NCBI RefSeq assembly: GCF_003086895.1
Contig: NZ_CP026004.1
Coordinates: forward strand, 1,276,731 to 1,340,730
DNA length: 64,000 nt
Source of the DNA: Stenotrophomonas sp. ESTM1D_MKCIP4_1
Lineage (GTDB): Bacteria; Pseudomonadota; Gammaproteobacteria; Xanthomonadales; Xanthomonadaceae
Direction of reading: 5' to 3'
Each line of letters starts with the position of its first letter. The stretch's first letter is position 1. Positions 56,502-64,000 of the stretch are shown here, one piece after another. The notes below the pieces were generated by a model. The model searched no databases and was not told where the DNA came from. It saw nothing but the letters and a program-made list of their open reading frames with translations. A program made the translations under genes and the position numbers.

Positions 56502-57218
56502 ATGACAGCCCCCGTTGCCCAGGTCCTGGTGGTCGAGGACGAAGCGGCCATCGCCGAGACCGTGTTGTATGCCCTGCGCAGCGAAGGCTACGCGGCCAGC
56601 CATTGCCTGCTGGGCGGGGAGGCGCTGCAGCGCCTGCAGGACGGCGGCTTCGATCTGCTGGTGCTGGATGTGGGCCTGCCGGACCTGGGCGGCTTCGAGG
56701 TCTGCCGGCGCCTGCGCGCGCTGCCGGGCGCGGTGGCGCAGCTGCCGGTGATCTTCCTGACGGCCCGCAATGACGAGCTGGACCGGGTGCTGGGCCTGGA
56801 ACTGGGGGCGGACGATTACATGACCAAGCCGTTCTCGCCGCGCGAACTGGTGGCTCGGGTGCGCGCGCGCCTGCGTCGCGTGCAGCCGGCCGGCCCAGCG
56901 GTGGTGGCGGCCGAACCCGGCTGGCGCGAACACGGCGCCTTCGCCATCGATCGCGAGGGCCGGCGCATCCGCTACCTGGGGCACACGCTGGATCTGACCC
57001 GGTACGAATACGCCTTGCTGGAAGCCCTGCTGCAGCGCCCCGGCGCCATCCTCAGCCGCGCCCAGCTGATGGACCGTGGCTGGGACAGTGCCGCCGACAG
57101 CGCCGACCGCACGGTGGATACCCACGTCAAGACGCTGCGCGCCAAGCTGCGCGCGGCCGGCGCCAGCGATGACCCGATCCGCACCCATCGCGGGCTGGGC
57201 TACGCGCTGCAGGTGTAG
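56502..57218 (+). CDS. creB: Response regulator CreB
   Basis: 238 aa (ATG 56490 would add four residues). Receiver 'VLVVEDEAAIAETVLYALRSEG', phospho-acceptor Asp in 'LLVLDVGLPDLGGFE' (near residue 54), 'FLTARNDELDRVLGLELGADDYMTKPF', and a C-terminal OmpR-type winged helix 'LDLTRYEYALLEALLQRPG', 'RTVDTHVKTLRAKL'. Works with CreC on cre-tag promoters; in S. maltophilia and Aeromonas linked to beta-lactamase and creD expression. Confidence 0.9.
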   Translation: MTAPVAQVLVVEDEAAIAETVLYALRSEGYAASHCLLGGEALQRLQDGGFDLLVLDVGLPDLGGFEVCRRLRALPGAVAQLPVIFLTARNDELDRVLGLELGADDYMTKPFSPRELVARVRARLRRVQPAGPAVVAAEPGWREHGAFAIDREGRRIRYLGHTLDLTRYEYALLEALLQRPGAILSRAQLMDRGWDSAADSADRTVDTHVKTLRAKLRAAGASDDPIRTHRGLGYALQV

Positions 57219-57220
57219 CC

Positions 57221-58681
57221 ATGCGCCTGATGCTGAAACTGTTCCTGGGCTTCTTCCTGATCGTGGGCATCGCCGCGTTCTTCGTGATGCGCGTGTTCGT
57301 CAACGAAGTGAAGCCTGGTGTGCGCCAGGCCATGGAATCGACCCTGGTGGACGCGGCGAATGTTCTGGCCGAAATGGCTGCCGCCGACGTCAAGGCCGGC
57401 ACCATCGGCAGCGGCAGCTTCACCCGCAACCTGGCCAAGGCGCGCCAGCGCGACCTGAAGGCGATGGTCTGGCGCTTCCCCAAGCGCGCGCTGGATTACC
57501 GGGTGACGATCACCGATGCCCAGGGCATCGTGATCTACGATTCGCTGGGGCGCGACGTGGGCCGCGACAATTCGCGCTGGAACGATGTCTACCGCACCCT
57601 GCGCGGCGAGTATGGCGCGCGGTCCAGCCCGGAAATCCCCGGTGAGGAAGGCAACACGGTGATGCACGTGGCCGCGCCGGTCTACGACCCGGCCGACGGC
57701 CGTACGCTGATCGGCGTACTCAGCCTGGCCCAGCCCAACCGCAGCATCGACCCGTTCATCGCCGCCAGCCAGCGCGCCATCATCGAGCGCGGCGCGTGGT
57801 TGATCGGTCTGTCGGCGCTGGTGGGCATCCTGGTCACCGTGTGGCTCACCCGCGGCCTGGGCCAGCTGAGCCGCTACGCGCGGGCGGTGACTAACGGCGA
57901 ACCCGTGCCGCCGCCCCGGCGCCGCCGCGACGAGATCGGCGAGCTTGGGCAAGCGCTGGAAACCATGCGCCGCAAGCTGGAAGGCAAAGCCTACGTCGAG
58001 CAGTACGTGCAGTCGCTCACCCATGAAATGAAGAGCCCGCTGGCCGCGATCCGTGGCGCGGCCGAGCTGCTGCAGGAGCCGATGGCCGATGCTGACCGGG
58101 CACACTTCGCGCGCAGCATCGTCGAGCAGCAGGAGCGGCTGACCGAAACCATCGACAAGCTGCTGGCGCTGGCCGAAGTGGAACAGCATGGTTGGCTGCA
58201 GACCCGTGAGCCGATCGAAGTGGCTGCGTTGCTGGACGAAGCGGCGAGTGCAGCACAGGTGCGCGCGCAGGCAGCCGGCGTGCAGGTTCGTGCCGGCGCC
58301 GTGGCGGATCTGCCGGTGCAGGGCGATGCCTATCTGCTGCGCCAGGCCCTGCACAACCTGATCGACAACGCCATTGCCTTCTCGCCGCCCGGTTCGGTGG
58401 TTGAGCTGTCGGCGCGGGCCGAGGGCCAGGGCGTGTGCTTGCAGGTGGCCGACCGTGGCGCGGGCATTCCGGACTACGCCCAGGCCCGCGTGTTCGAGCG
58501 CTTCTATTCGCTGGCGCGGCCGGGTAGTGGCCGCCGCAGTTCGGGGCTGGGCCTGCCGTTCGTGCAGGAAGTGGCCCGCCTGCATGACGGGCACGCGTCC
58601 CTGGCCGCCAGGGCGGACGGCGGTACCGTGGCCGAACTGTGGCTGCCTGCTGGCGGGACCGGCAAGCGCGCACGGCGCTGA
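57221..58681 (+). CDS. creC: Sensor histidine kinase CreC
   Basis: 486 aa. TM1 'KLFLGFFLIVGIAAFFVM', large periplasmic domain with 'VTITDAQGIVIYDS' (CreC/CHASE-like), TM2 near residue 185-205, HAMP, H-box 'QSLTHEMKSPLAAIRG' (His near 267), N-box 'LRQALHNLIDNAIAFS', G-box 'SGLGLPFVQEVA'. Two bases after creB. CreC responds to fermentation or envelope signals; here it likely drives creD. Confidence 0.92.
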   Translation: MRLMLKLFLGFFLIVGIAAFFVMRVFVNEVKPGVRQAMESTLVDAANVLAEMAAADVKAGTIGSGSFTRNLAKARQRDLKAMVWRFPKRALDYRVTITDAQGIVIYDSLGRDVGRDNSRWNDVYRTLRGEYGARSSPEIPGEEGNTVMHVAAPVYDPADGRTLIGVLSLAQPNRSIDPFIAASQRAIIERGAWLIGLSALVGILVTVWLTRGLGQLSRYARAVTNGEPVPPPRRRRDEIGELGQALETMRRKLEGKAYVEQYVQSLTHEMKSPLAAIRGAAELLQEPMADADRAHFARSIVEQQERLTETIDKLLALAEVEQHGWLQTREPIEVAALLDEAASAAQVRAQAAGVQVRAGAVADLPVQGDAYLLRQALHNLIDNAIAFSPPGSVVELSARAEGQGVCLQVADRGAGIPDYAQARVFERFYSLARPGSGRRSSGLGLPFVQEVARLHDGHASLAARADGGTVAELWLPAGGTGKRARR

Positions 58682-58682
58682 C

Positions 58683-58698
58683 TTCACACTCACTTCAA
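58683..58698 (+). promoter_or_regulatory. Cre-tag (CreB-binding site) upstream of creD
   Basis: TTCAC, six bases, TTCAA at 58683-58698, directly after the creC stop and about 65 bp upstream of creD. This matches the cre-tag TTCAC-N6-TTCAC known from E. coli and Aeromonas, except for the last base. Confidence 0.7.
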
Positions 58699-58762
58699 AT
58701 TCGCCACAAACCGCGCTCACCGCCGGGGTCCATCCTGCAGCCCTCTCCAACGAGGATGGACC

Positions 58763-60082
58763 ATGAAATCCCTTAAGATGCTGTTGCGGTTCGCCATTGT
58801 CGGCGGCCTGATCCTGCTGCTGCTCGTGCCGCTGATGATGATCCGCAGCGTCATCAACGAGCGCAGCGCCTATCGCGATGAAGCGTTTTCGCGCGTGGCT
58901 GAAAGCCGCGCCGGTACCCAGCAGCTGATCGGCCCGGTGCGGGTGGTGCCGTGGGTGGAACGCCAGCAGGTGGAAGTGGTGGACGCCAAGGGTGCCAAGA
59001 AGACCGAGGTGCAGACCACCGAAGGCCAGTGGCTGCAGGTGCCCTCAGCGCTTGAGGTGAGCGGTGAACTGCTGCCCAGCCAGCGGTCGGTGGGCTTGTT
59101 CAAGGTGCCGGTCTACAGCTGGAACGGCCAGATCAAGGCGACGTTCGCGGAGGACGACTACCCGATCAAGCCGGGCCGCAGCTACGGCCAGCCTTACGTG
59201 GCACTGGGTGTGTCCGATGCGCGCGGCCTGGTCGGCACGCCGAACCTGCGTGTGGATGGCAAGCAGGTGCGGCTGCTGCCGGGGGTGGGCGCCGCCGATG
59301 GGCTGGGCCGCGGGTTGCATGCGCCGGTCACCGGTTTTGCCGATCCCAACGGTGGCACCCTGGCCGCCAGCAGCGTTGAACTGGAACTGCGCCTGGATGG
59401 CAGCCGCGCGCTGGCCGTGGTGCCGCTGGGCGATGACAACCAGATCGCCCTGCGCTCGAGCTGGCCGCACCCCTCGTTCACGGGCGCGTTCCTGCCCAAC
59501 GAACGCCGCGTTGATGCACAGGGCTTCGATGCACGCTGGGCGGTGTCGTCGCTGGCGTCCGATGCACAGCACCAGTTGCGCAGGGGCGGCGACCTGGACG
59601 CGCAGGCCGTATCGGTTTCGCTGGTGGACCCGGTGGACACCTATACCCAGGCCGATCGTGCATCCAAATACGGGGTGCTGTTCATCGTGCTCACGTTTGT
59701 CGGCTTCATTCTGTTCGAGCTGATCAAGGCGCTGCGCATCCATCCCCTGCAGTACCTGATGGTGGGCCTGGCGCTGGCGATCTTCTTCCTGCTGCTGATC
59801 AGCCTTTCCGAACACATCGCGTTCTGGCAGGCGTACCTGGTTTCGGCGCTGGCCTGCATCGGGCTGCAGGCGGTGTACCTGGCCAACGTGCTGGGGCACT
59901 GGAAGCGCGGGCTGGGGTTTGCCGCAATGCTGACGGTTTTGTACGGCGCGCTGTACGGGCTGCTGGTATCGGAAAACAACGCGCTGCTGATGGGCTCGCT
60001 GCTGCTGTTCGCGATCCTGGCCGTGGCGATGTGGGTGACCCGTCGCGTGGACTGGTACGCGCTGGGCAGTGAACAGAAGTAA
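58763..60082 (+). CDS. creD: Inner-membrane protein CreD
   Basis: 439 aa of the CreD/CET family. TM1 near residues 10-28, a periplasmic beta-rich domain of about 280 residues, and a C-terminal membrane domain with five to six TM segments ('YGVLFIVLTFVGFILFELIKAL', 'QYLMVGLALAIFFLLLISLSEH', 'FAMLTVLYG'-type 'GFAAMLTVLYGALYGLLVS'). 'YGVLFI..FxxFxLFE' is the family signature. Linked to envelope integrity and beta-lactam response. CreB-controlled through the cre-tag. Confidence 0.93.
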   Translation: MKSLKMLLRFAIVGGLILLLLVPLMMIRSVINERSAYRDEAFSRVAESRAGTQQLIGPVRVVPWVERQQVEVVDAKGAKKTEVQTTEGQWLQVPSALEVSGELLPSQRSVGLFKVPVYSWNGQIKATFAEDDYPIKPGRSYGQPYVALGVSDARGLVGTPNLRVDGKQVRLLPGVGAADGLGRGLHAPVTGFADPNGGTLAASSVELELRLDGSRALAVVPLGDDNQIALRSSWPHPSFTGAFLPNERRVDAQGFDARWAVSSLASDAQHQLRRGGDLDAQAVSVSLVDPVDTYTQADRASKYGVLFIVLTFVGFILFELIKALRIHPLQYLMVGLALAIFFLLLISLSEHIAFWQAYLVSALACIGLQAVYLANVLGHWKRGLGFAAMLTVLYGALYGLLVSENNALLMGSLLLFAILAVAMWVTRRVDWYALGSEQK

Positions 60083-60092
60083 GGAGCAGGCC

Positions 60093-60503
60093 ATGGGCTG
60101 GCGCCAGGGATTGCGACAACGGGCCGCACAGGGCATTCCGGCCCTGCTGGAAGTGGATGCCCTGCTGCAGGCACATGGTGTGCTGGCGGCCTTGCCGGGG
60201 GCACGGATTGCCCCCGGCCTGGTCCGCTTCCAGCTGGCCGCGGCAACCTGCGAGGGGCTGCGGCGGCGGGGGCTGGAATGGCTGGTCGGCGCGCGGCAGG
60301 GACGCGGTGCGCTGGCCGGGCGGGTGCCGCGCTACCGGCCTTGGCAGGCCGGTGCGGCCGGGCTGCAGGCCATCGGCATCGAAGGGCTGCCGGACGATTG
60401 GCCGGCACACGCTGCGGTGTACGGCTGCAGCAGCATCGACCAGCAGCACTGGTTGCTGCTGCTGCCCGAACGTGCACAGCTGTGGCTGGGCTGGCGCGGG
60501 TGA
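60093..60503 (+). CDS. Hypothetical protein coupled to creD
   Basis: 136 aa. AGGAG lies 6 bases upstream of the ATG and overlaps the creD stop region, so it is almost certainly cotranscribed with creD. Soluble, Arg/Ala/Gly-rich, with 'SSIDQQHWLLLLPERAQLWLGW' near the C-terminus. No TM helix or signal peptide. No family recognised. Confidence 0.65.
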   Translation: MGWRQGLRQRAAQGIPALLEVDALLQAHGVLAALPGARIAPGLVRFQLAAATCEGLRRRGLEWLVGARQGRGALAGRVPRYRPWQAGAAGLQAIGIEGLPDDWPAHAAVYGCSSIDQQHWLLLLPERAQLWLGWRG

Positions 60504-60541
60504 TCCACCGCAATCGGGTGGGTACGAACGGCCGGAATCTG

Positions 60542-60616
60542 GTGGGTGCGAACCTTGGTTCGCACGTTTCATCCACGCATGGCGAGCCAGAGCATCCACG
60601 CATGGCGTGGATCTAC
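60542..60616. repeat. Diverged SMAG elements
   Basis: 60542-60565 is GTGGGTGCGAACC..GGTTCGCAC, with a GTGG start in place of GTAG. 60594-60616 is ATCCACGC..GCGTGGAT-CTAC, preceded by a partial copy near 60571. Both lie in the 196-bp gap before the M28 gene. Confidence 0.65.
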
Positions 60617-60699
60617 CATGACCGATGGGACGGGGGGGAGGTGCCCCCGCTGGCTAGACTCGATGGGTTGACGATCGAGCCGAAGGGCAGGGGTGTGGC

Positions 60700-62307
60700 G
60701 TGTTGAAGTGGAGTGGGCTGAAGTGGGGTGTGCTGGCCGCAGCGCTGGCGACAGGTGGCAATGCAATGGCACAGCAGCGCGAACCGGTGGACCTGGACAT
60801 GGTCAGCCGCATCCGCCAGGAGGCCTTCCACCGCTCGCAGGTGATGGACACCTTCAGCTACCTCACTGAGCGCATCGGCCCGCGCCTGACCAACTCGCCG
60901 GCAATGGGGCGCGCCAATGCCTGGACCCGCAGCCGGTTCAGCGATTGGAAGCTGGACAACGTGCACGACGAAGCCTTCGATGAGTTCGGCCGTGGCTGGG
61001 AATTCACCTCGGCCAGCGTGGAAATGCTGGGCGACCGTGTGCAGCCGCTGCATGCCCTGCCCAAGGCATGGACGCCCGGCACCCGCGGCCCGGTCGAGGG
61101 CGAACTGGTGCACGTGGAGATCAAGAAGCTGGAGGATATCGAGAAGTACCGCGGCAAGCTGCGCGGCAAGATCCTGCTGCTGGGCGAGGCGCGCGAGTAC
61201 AAGCGCGGCAACGAGCCCGATTCGCATCGCCACGACGCCACCTCGCTGGAAGGCCTGCAGGAATTCACCCTGCCCAAGGACGTGGCGGCCGAGCGGGCCA
61301 AACGGGTGAAGGAATACAAGGAACGCCAGGAGCTGGCCGCCAAGGTCAACGCCTTCTTCGTGGAAGAGGGCGCGCTGGCGTCGATCAGCATCAGTGGCTG
61401 GGACAACGGCATCATCCGCGTTGCCGGCGGTGGCTCGCGCAAGGCGGGCGAATCGGTGGGCATTCCGGAACTGGCCATGATCGCCGAGCACTTCAATCCG
61501 CTGGTGCGTGCGCTGGATGCCAAGCAGCCGGTACGCCTGCGGGTGGACGTTGCTGCGCGCTTCACCGACGAGGTCGACCAGCCCGGCTACAACACGCTGG
61601 CCGAGATCCGCGGCAGCAGCAAGCCCGATGAAGTGGTGATGATCGGCGCGCATCTGGATTCGTGGCACAGCGGCACCGGGGCGGCCGACAATGCTGCGGG
61701 CGTGGCGGTGATGATGGAGGCCATGCGCATCCTCAAGGCCACTGGCGCCAAGCCCAAGCGCACCATCCGGGTGGCGCTGTGGAGCGGCGAGGAGCAGGGC
61801 CTGATCGGCTCCCAGGCTTATGTGGCCAAGCACTTCGGTCGTTTCCCGGAACCGACCGACCCGGCGCAGAAGGCGCTGCCGGCCTCGCTGCGCGACCCGA
61901 CCGGCGCGCTGCAGAAGACCCGCGACTACGGCAAGTTCCAGGTCTACTTCAACATGGACAACGGCTCCGGTCGCTTCCGTGGCATCTACGCTCAGGAAAA
62001 CCTGGCGGCGATGCCGATCTTCGAGGCTTGGCTGGCGCCCTTCCACGATGTGGGCGCCACCACCGTGGCCACCCGCAACACCGGCAGCACCGACCACATC
62101 AGCTTTGATCGCATCGGCCTGCCGGGCTTCCAGTTCATCCAGGACCGGCTGGACTACTTCACCAACGTCCACCACAGCCATCTGGACACCTGGGACCATG
62201 CCGAGCCGGATGATCTGAAGCAGGCCGCCGCCATCGTCGCCTCGTTCGCCTACAACGCCGCGATGCGCGAGCAGTCGTTCCCCCGCAAGGCGGAACCGCA
62301 GCCCTGA
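60700..62307 (+). CDS. Secreted M28-family metallopeptidase
   Basis: 535 aa from GTG 60700 (TTG 60703 possible). Signal peptide 'VLAAALATGGNAMA'. M28 zinc ligands in order: His/Asp in 'IGAHLDSWHSGTGAADNAAG' (H near residue 317, D near 329), the catalytic Glu pair in 'LWSGEEQGLIGS', Asp in 'NMDNGSG' and His in 'GSTDHISFDRIG'. A PA-like insert precedes the peptidase domain. Broad aminopeptidase/carboxypeptidase-type enzyme for extracytoplasmic peptides. Confidence 0.9.
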   Translation: MLKWSGLKWGVLAAALATGGNAMAQQREPVDLDMVSRIRQEAFHRSQVMDTFSYLTERIGPRLTNSPAMGRANAWTRSRFSDWKLDNVHDEAFDEFGRGWEFTSASVEMLGDRVQPLHALPKAWTPGTRGPVEGELVHVEIKKLEDIEKYRGKLRGKILLLGEAREYKRGNEPDSHRHDATSLEGLQEFTLPKDVAAERAKRVKEYKERQELAAKVNAFFVEEGALASISISGWDNGIIRVAGGGSRKAGESVGIPELAMIAEHFNPLVRALDAKQPVRLRVDVAARFTDEVDQPGYNTLAEIRGSSKPDEVVMIGAHLDSWHSGTGAADNAAGVAVMMEAMRILKATGAKPKRTIRVALWSGEEQGLIGSQAYVAKHFGRFPEPTDPAQKALPASLRDPTGALQKTRDYGKFQVYFNMDNGSGRFRGIYAQENLAAMPIFEAWLAPFHDVGATTVATRNTGSTDHISFDRIGLPGFQFIQDRLDYFTNVHHSHLDTWDHAEPDDLKQAAAIVASFAYNAAMREQSFPRKAEPQP

Positions 62308-62315
62308 GGCACAGC

Positions 62316-62348
62316 CGACGGAGGGGAGCAGTTCGCTCCCCTCCGTCG
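62316..62348. terminator. Strong hairpin after the M28 gene
   Basis: 14-bp perfect stem CGACGGAGGGGAGC/GCTCCCCTCCGTCG with a 5-base loop. No clean U tract on either side, so it may be a stabiliser or a factor-dependent end between convergent genes. The arm GACGGAGGGGA resembles the 42.8 kb palindrome. Confidence 0.6.
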
Positions 62349-62360
62349 CCGCAGGCCTGG

Positions 62361-63005
62361 TCAGTCCGGTATCGAGACGATCTGGTTGATGGCCGGATCG
62401 ATGGCGAACACCGCGCGGAGCGAGGGCGTGCCGTCGAGGGTCTTCACCTGATCGGACACGATTGCCGCCTGGAAGACGGTCGCTCCGTCATGCTGCATCA
62501 GGGGCCGGATGTTCAACGGCGCCCTCTGCGCGTCCGACAGTTGTGCCAGGCACAGCTGTCGGCCGCAGCTGAAGTCCAGCACCGTCCGCGCGTGGCCTTC
62601 CTCCGCCAGGCCACTCCGGAGGTGGCTGGAAAAGAGAGACGCCGTTTCTGTGAGTTCCCTGTCAGTGGACGCTGCCATGTGCATGGCATTGACCATGGCA
62701 GTGAAGTCACTGGCGTTCTCAATCAGTCGATCAATTCGGGATTCGTCCAATGCATTCCCAGAAACCAAATTCGCTTCAATGGATGCGTAAGCCGGAAGAC
62801 GATGCGAGAGGCCAGCTTTTGTGCCCAAGCGAGGGGCTGCGCTGGCGAACTCGCGATTACGATTGGCTGGCGCATTCGTTGGAGAGCGGTGGGAGTTCTG
62901 CGTGATTGAACTGTGGAAAGGGCTGGCAATCGAGAAGTACCATGCCAGCGTGCCAACCAATATTGAAGCCGCGAGGAGCCAGAGAGCCGCTGTTTTTGCC
63001 GTCAT
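62361..63005 (-). CDS. Membrane-anchored protein of unknown function
   Basis: 214 aa. N-terminal signal anchor 'LWLLAASILVGTLAWYF', then a polar, Asn/Ser-rich segment, and a helical/beta C-terminal region with two cysteines ('DFSCGRQLCLAQLSD'). Base composition looks less GC-rich than in flanking genes, which suggests transfer or relaxed selection. It overlaps the upstream small gene by 4 bp. No family recognised. Confidence 0.65.
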   Translation of the reverse strand: MTAKTAALWLLAASILVGTLAWYFSIASPFHSSITQNSHRSPTNAPANRNREFASAAPRLGTKAGLSHRLPAYASIEANLVSGNALDESRIDRLIENASDFTAMVNAMHMAASTDRELTETASLFSSHLRSGLAEEGHARTVLDFSCGRQLCLAQLSDAQRAPLNIRPLMQHDGATVFQAAIVSDQVKTLDGTPSLRAVFAIDPAINQIVSIPD

Positions 63006-63238
63006 ATGAAATACTCAGGTTGCTGGCCCGGTTTCAACAATTGCTTCGCCCTTGGCGGCCGTTTTGGATACATGGCCGCCTTGGCTGTCCCATACGCAGA
63101 ACCCTCCCCCGGTCGCGTGGATACAATGCACGAGTTCTCGCAGGTGTAGTAATAGCTGTTGATTTTGATTGTCGTTGATGCCTTGGACTCAGAAAGACCA
63201 AATAGTCCAGCTATGACCAATGCTGCACTAACGCACAT
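63002..63238 (-). CDS. Small secreted Cys-containing protein
   Basis: 78 aa from the ATG at 63238 (a GTG at 63295 would give a longer basic N-terminus). Signal peptide 'VSAALVIAGLFGLSESKA', then 'YYYTCENSCIVS' with a close Cys pair and a basic Pro/Lys-rich tail. Forms a two-gene unit with the next gene through an ATGA overlap. Comparatively A/T-rich. Function unknown. Confidence 0.5.
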   Translation of the reverse strand: MCVSAALVIAGLFGLSESKASTTIKINSYYYTCENSCIVSTRPGEGSAYGTAKAAMYPKRPPRAKQLLKPGQQPEYFI

Positions 63239-63447
63239 CGCTCTGATTGGGCCAGCTTTCAGAGAGAATCGATCAATTAATCCCTTGTCCTGCACTTTGG
63301 TTGTACGCGGCTGAGAGGTGGCGCCTGGTGCGGTGACTGAATGGATCACGTGGAGACTTCCTTGCTTTCTTGAAGGATGTTCAGGTTTCGTTCGGGTGAC
63401 GGGGCTGGCTATGAGGGAAGTTGCAATTTCAGCGGCAGGGAATCCGG

Positions 63448-63453
63448 TAAAAT
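63448..63453 (+). promoter_or_regulatory. Probable -10 box of gltX
   Basis: TAAAAT about 30 bp upstream of the gltX ATG. A -35 is not clear: TTGCAA at 63421-63426 is 21 bases away, which is too far for a standard promoter. Confidence 0.4.
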
Positions 63454-63482
63454 CGTGCCGATTCCCGTTCCCCGAGCCCTCC

Positions 63483-64000
63483 ATGATCTGCCGCACCCGC
63501 TTCGCCCCCAGCCCCACCGGTTACCTGCACATCGGCGGTGCCCGCACCGCGCTGTACTGCTGGCTGGAAGCCCGCCACCGCGGCGGCGAGTTCGTGCTGC
63601 GCATCGAGGACACCGACCGTGAACGCAGCACCCAGGGCGCGATCGACGCCATCCTGGAGGCGATGGACTGGCTGGGCCTGGACTACGACGTCGGCCCGAT
63701 CTACCAGACCGACCGCGTCGCCCGGTACCTGGAAGTGGCCGAGCAGCTGGTGGCCGACGGCAAGGCGTACTACGCCTACGAAACCCGCGAAGAGCTGGAC
63801 GCCATGCGCGAGGCCGCCATGGCCAAGCAGGAAAAGCCGCGCTACAACGGCGCCGCGCGCGAGCTGGGCCTGCCGCGCAAGGATGACCCGAACCGCGTCA
63901 TCCGCTTCAAGAACCCGCTGGACGGCACCGTGGTGTTCGAGGACCTGATCAAGGGCCGCATCGAGATCGCCAACAGCGAGCTGGATGACATGGTGATCTT
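63483..64000 (+). CDS. gltX: Glutamyl-tRNA synthetase (5' part; runs off the window)
   Basis: 172 codons visible. The N-terminal class I Rossmann fold starts '[20 protein letters not shown]' with the HIGH-type 'HIGG', and '[13 protein letters not shown]' is the conserved glutamyl-adenylate segment. The KMSKS loop lies outside. Charges tRNA-Glu. ATG chosen as the canonical start. Confidence 0.95.
   Translation, partial: MICRTRFAPSPTGYLHIGGARTALYCWLEARHRGGEFVLRIEDTDRERSTQGAIDAILEAMDWLGLDYDVGPIYQTDRVARYLEVAEQLVADGKAYYAYETREELDAMREAAMAKQEKPRYNGAARELGLPRKDDPNRVIRFKNPLDGTVVFEDLIKGRIEIANSELDDMVI

Overview
The window is a chromosomal segment of a high-GC gammaproteobacterium, almost certainly a Stenotrophomonas (Xanthomonadaceae, S. 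maltophilia complex or a near relative). The evidence is the protein set (an RND triad with a divergent two-component system arranged like smeSR-smeABC, creBCD, a xanthomonad-type trmD operon) and dozens of short stem-loops ending in GTAG, which match the SMAG class of REP sequences described in S. maltophilia. I see no rRNA, tRNA, CRISPR array or prophage.

Layout. 1-0.6 kb: 3' end of an IS110-type transposase. 0.6-2.5 kb: nitronate monooxygenase and a class IV aminotransferase, translationally coupled. 2.6-4.9 kb: rpsP-rimM-trmD-rplS with a clear promoter, hairpins inside the operon and a double terminator. 4.9-9.8 kb: small conserved proteins, two DUF1801 proteins, a MATE exporter, a small lipoprotein, hslR and a secreted GH5 glycosidase. 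9.9-15.6 kb: katG with OxyR-like boxes, a DUF937 protein and mutS. 15.8-23.8 kb: RND efflux operon and its divergent sensor/regulator pair. 23.9-26.7 kb: an accessory patch with a lipoprotein, a small unknown protein, two tandem RNA-like elements, a barstar-like protein and a glycine-zipper protein. 26.8-34.6 kb: a membrane protein, a four-gene TolC/HlyD/ABC-2 permease operon with no ATPase gene, and the divergent argP/argO pair. 34.8-38.1 kb: a membrane protein, a MetAP preceded by a ParD-like gene, a VOC protein and a secreted phosphatase. 38.2-42.7 kb: DUF3649-PepSY-DUF3325-TonB receptor iron-uptake operon. 42.8-46.7 kb: HxlR regulator and divergent MFS pump, a secreted unknown, and a CDF metal exporter. 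46.9-51.3 kb: gpmA, a small unknown, an M13 peptidase and an HD-GYP-type protein, with a 216-bp tandem duplication between the last two. 51.3-56.5 kb: mfd, a GNAT protein and rlmJ. 56.5-60.5 kb: creB-creC-creD plus a small coupled gene. 60.7-64 kb: secreted M28 peptidase, a two-gene patch that looks less GC-rich, and the 5' part of gltX.

Most genes are housekeeping or envelope-defence functions typical of the genus (efflux, peroxide defence, beta-lactam-linked CreBC, iron uptake). The parts that ordinary annotation leaves unexplained are mostly non-coding: the twin three-way-junction elements at 25.2-25.4 kb, several long perfect palindromes, operators visible as inverted repeats, and REP elements whose GTAG end supplies the stop codon of at least five genes.
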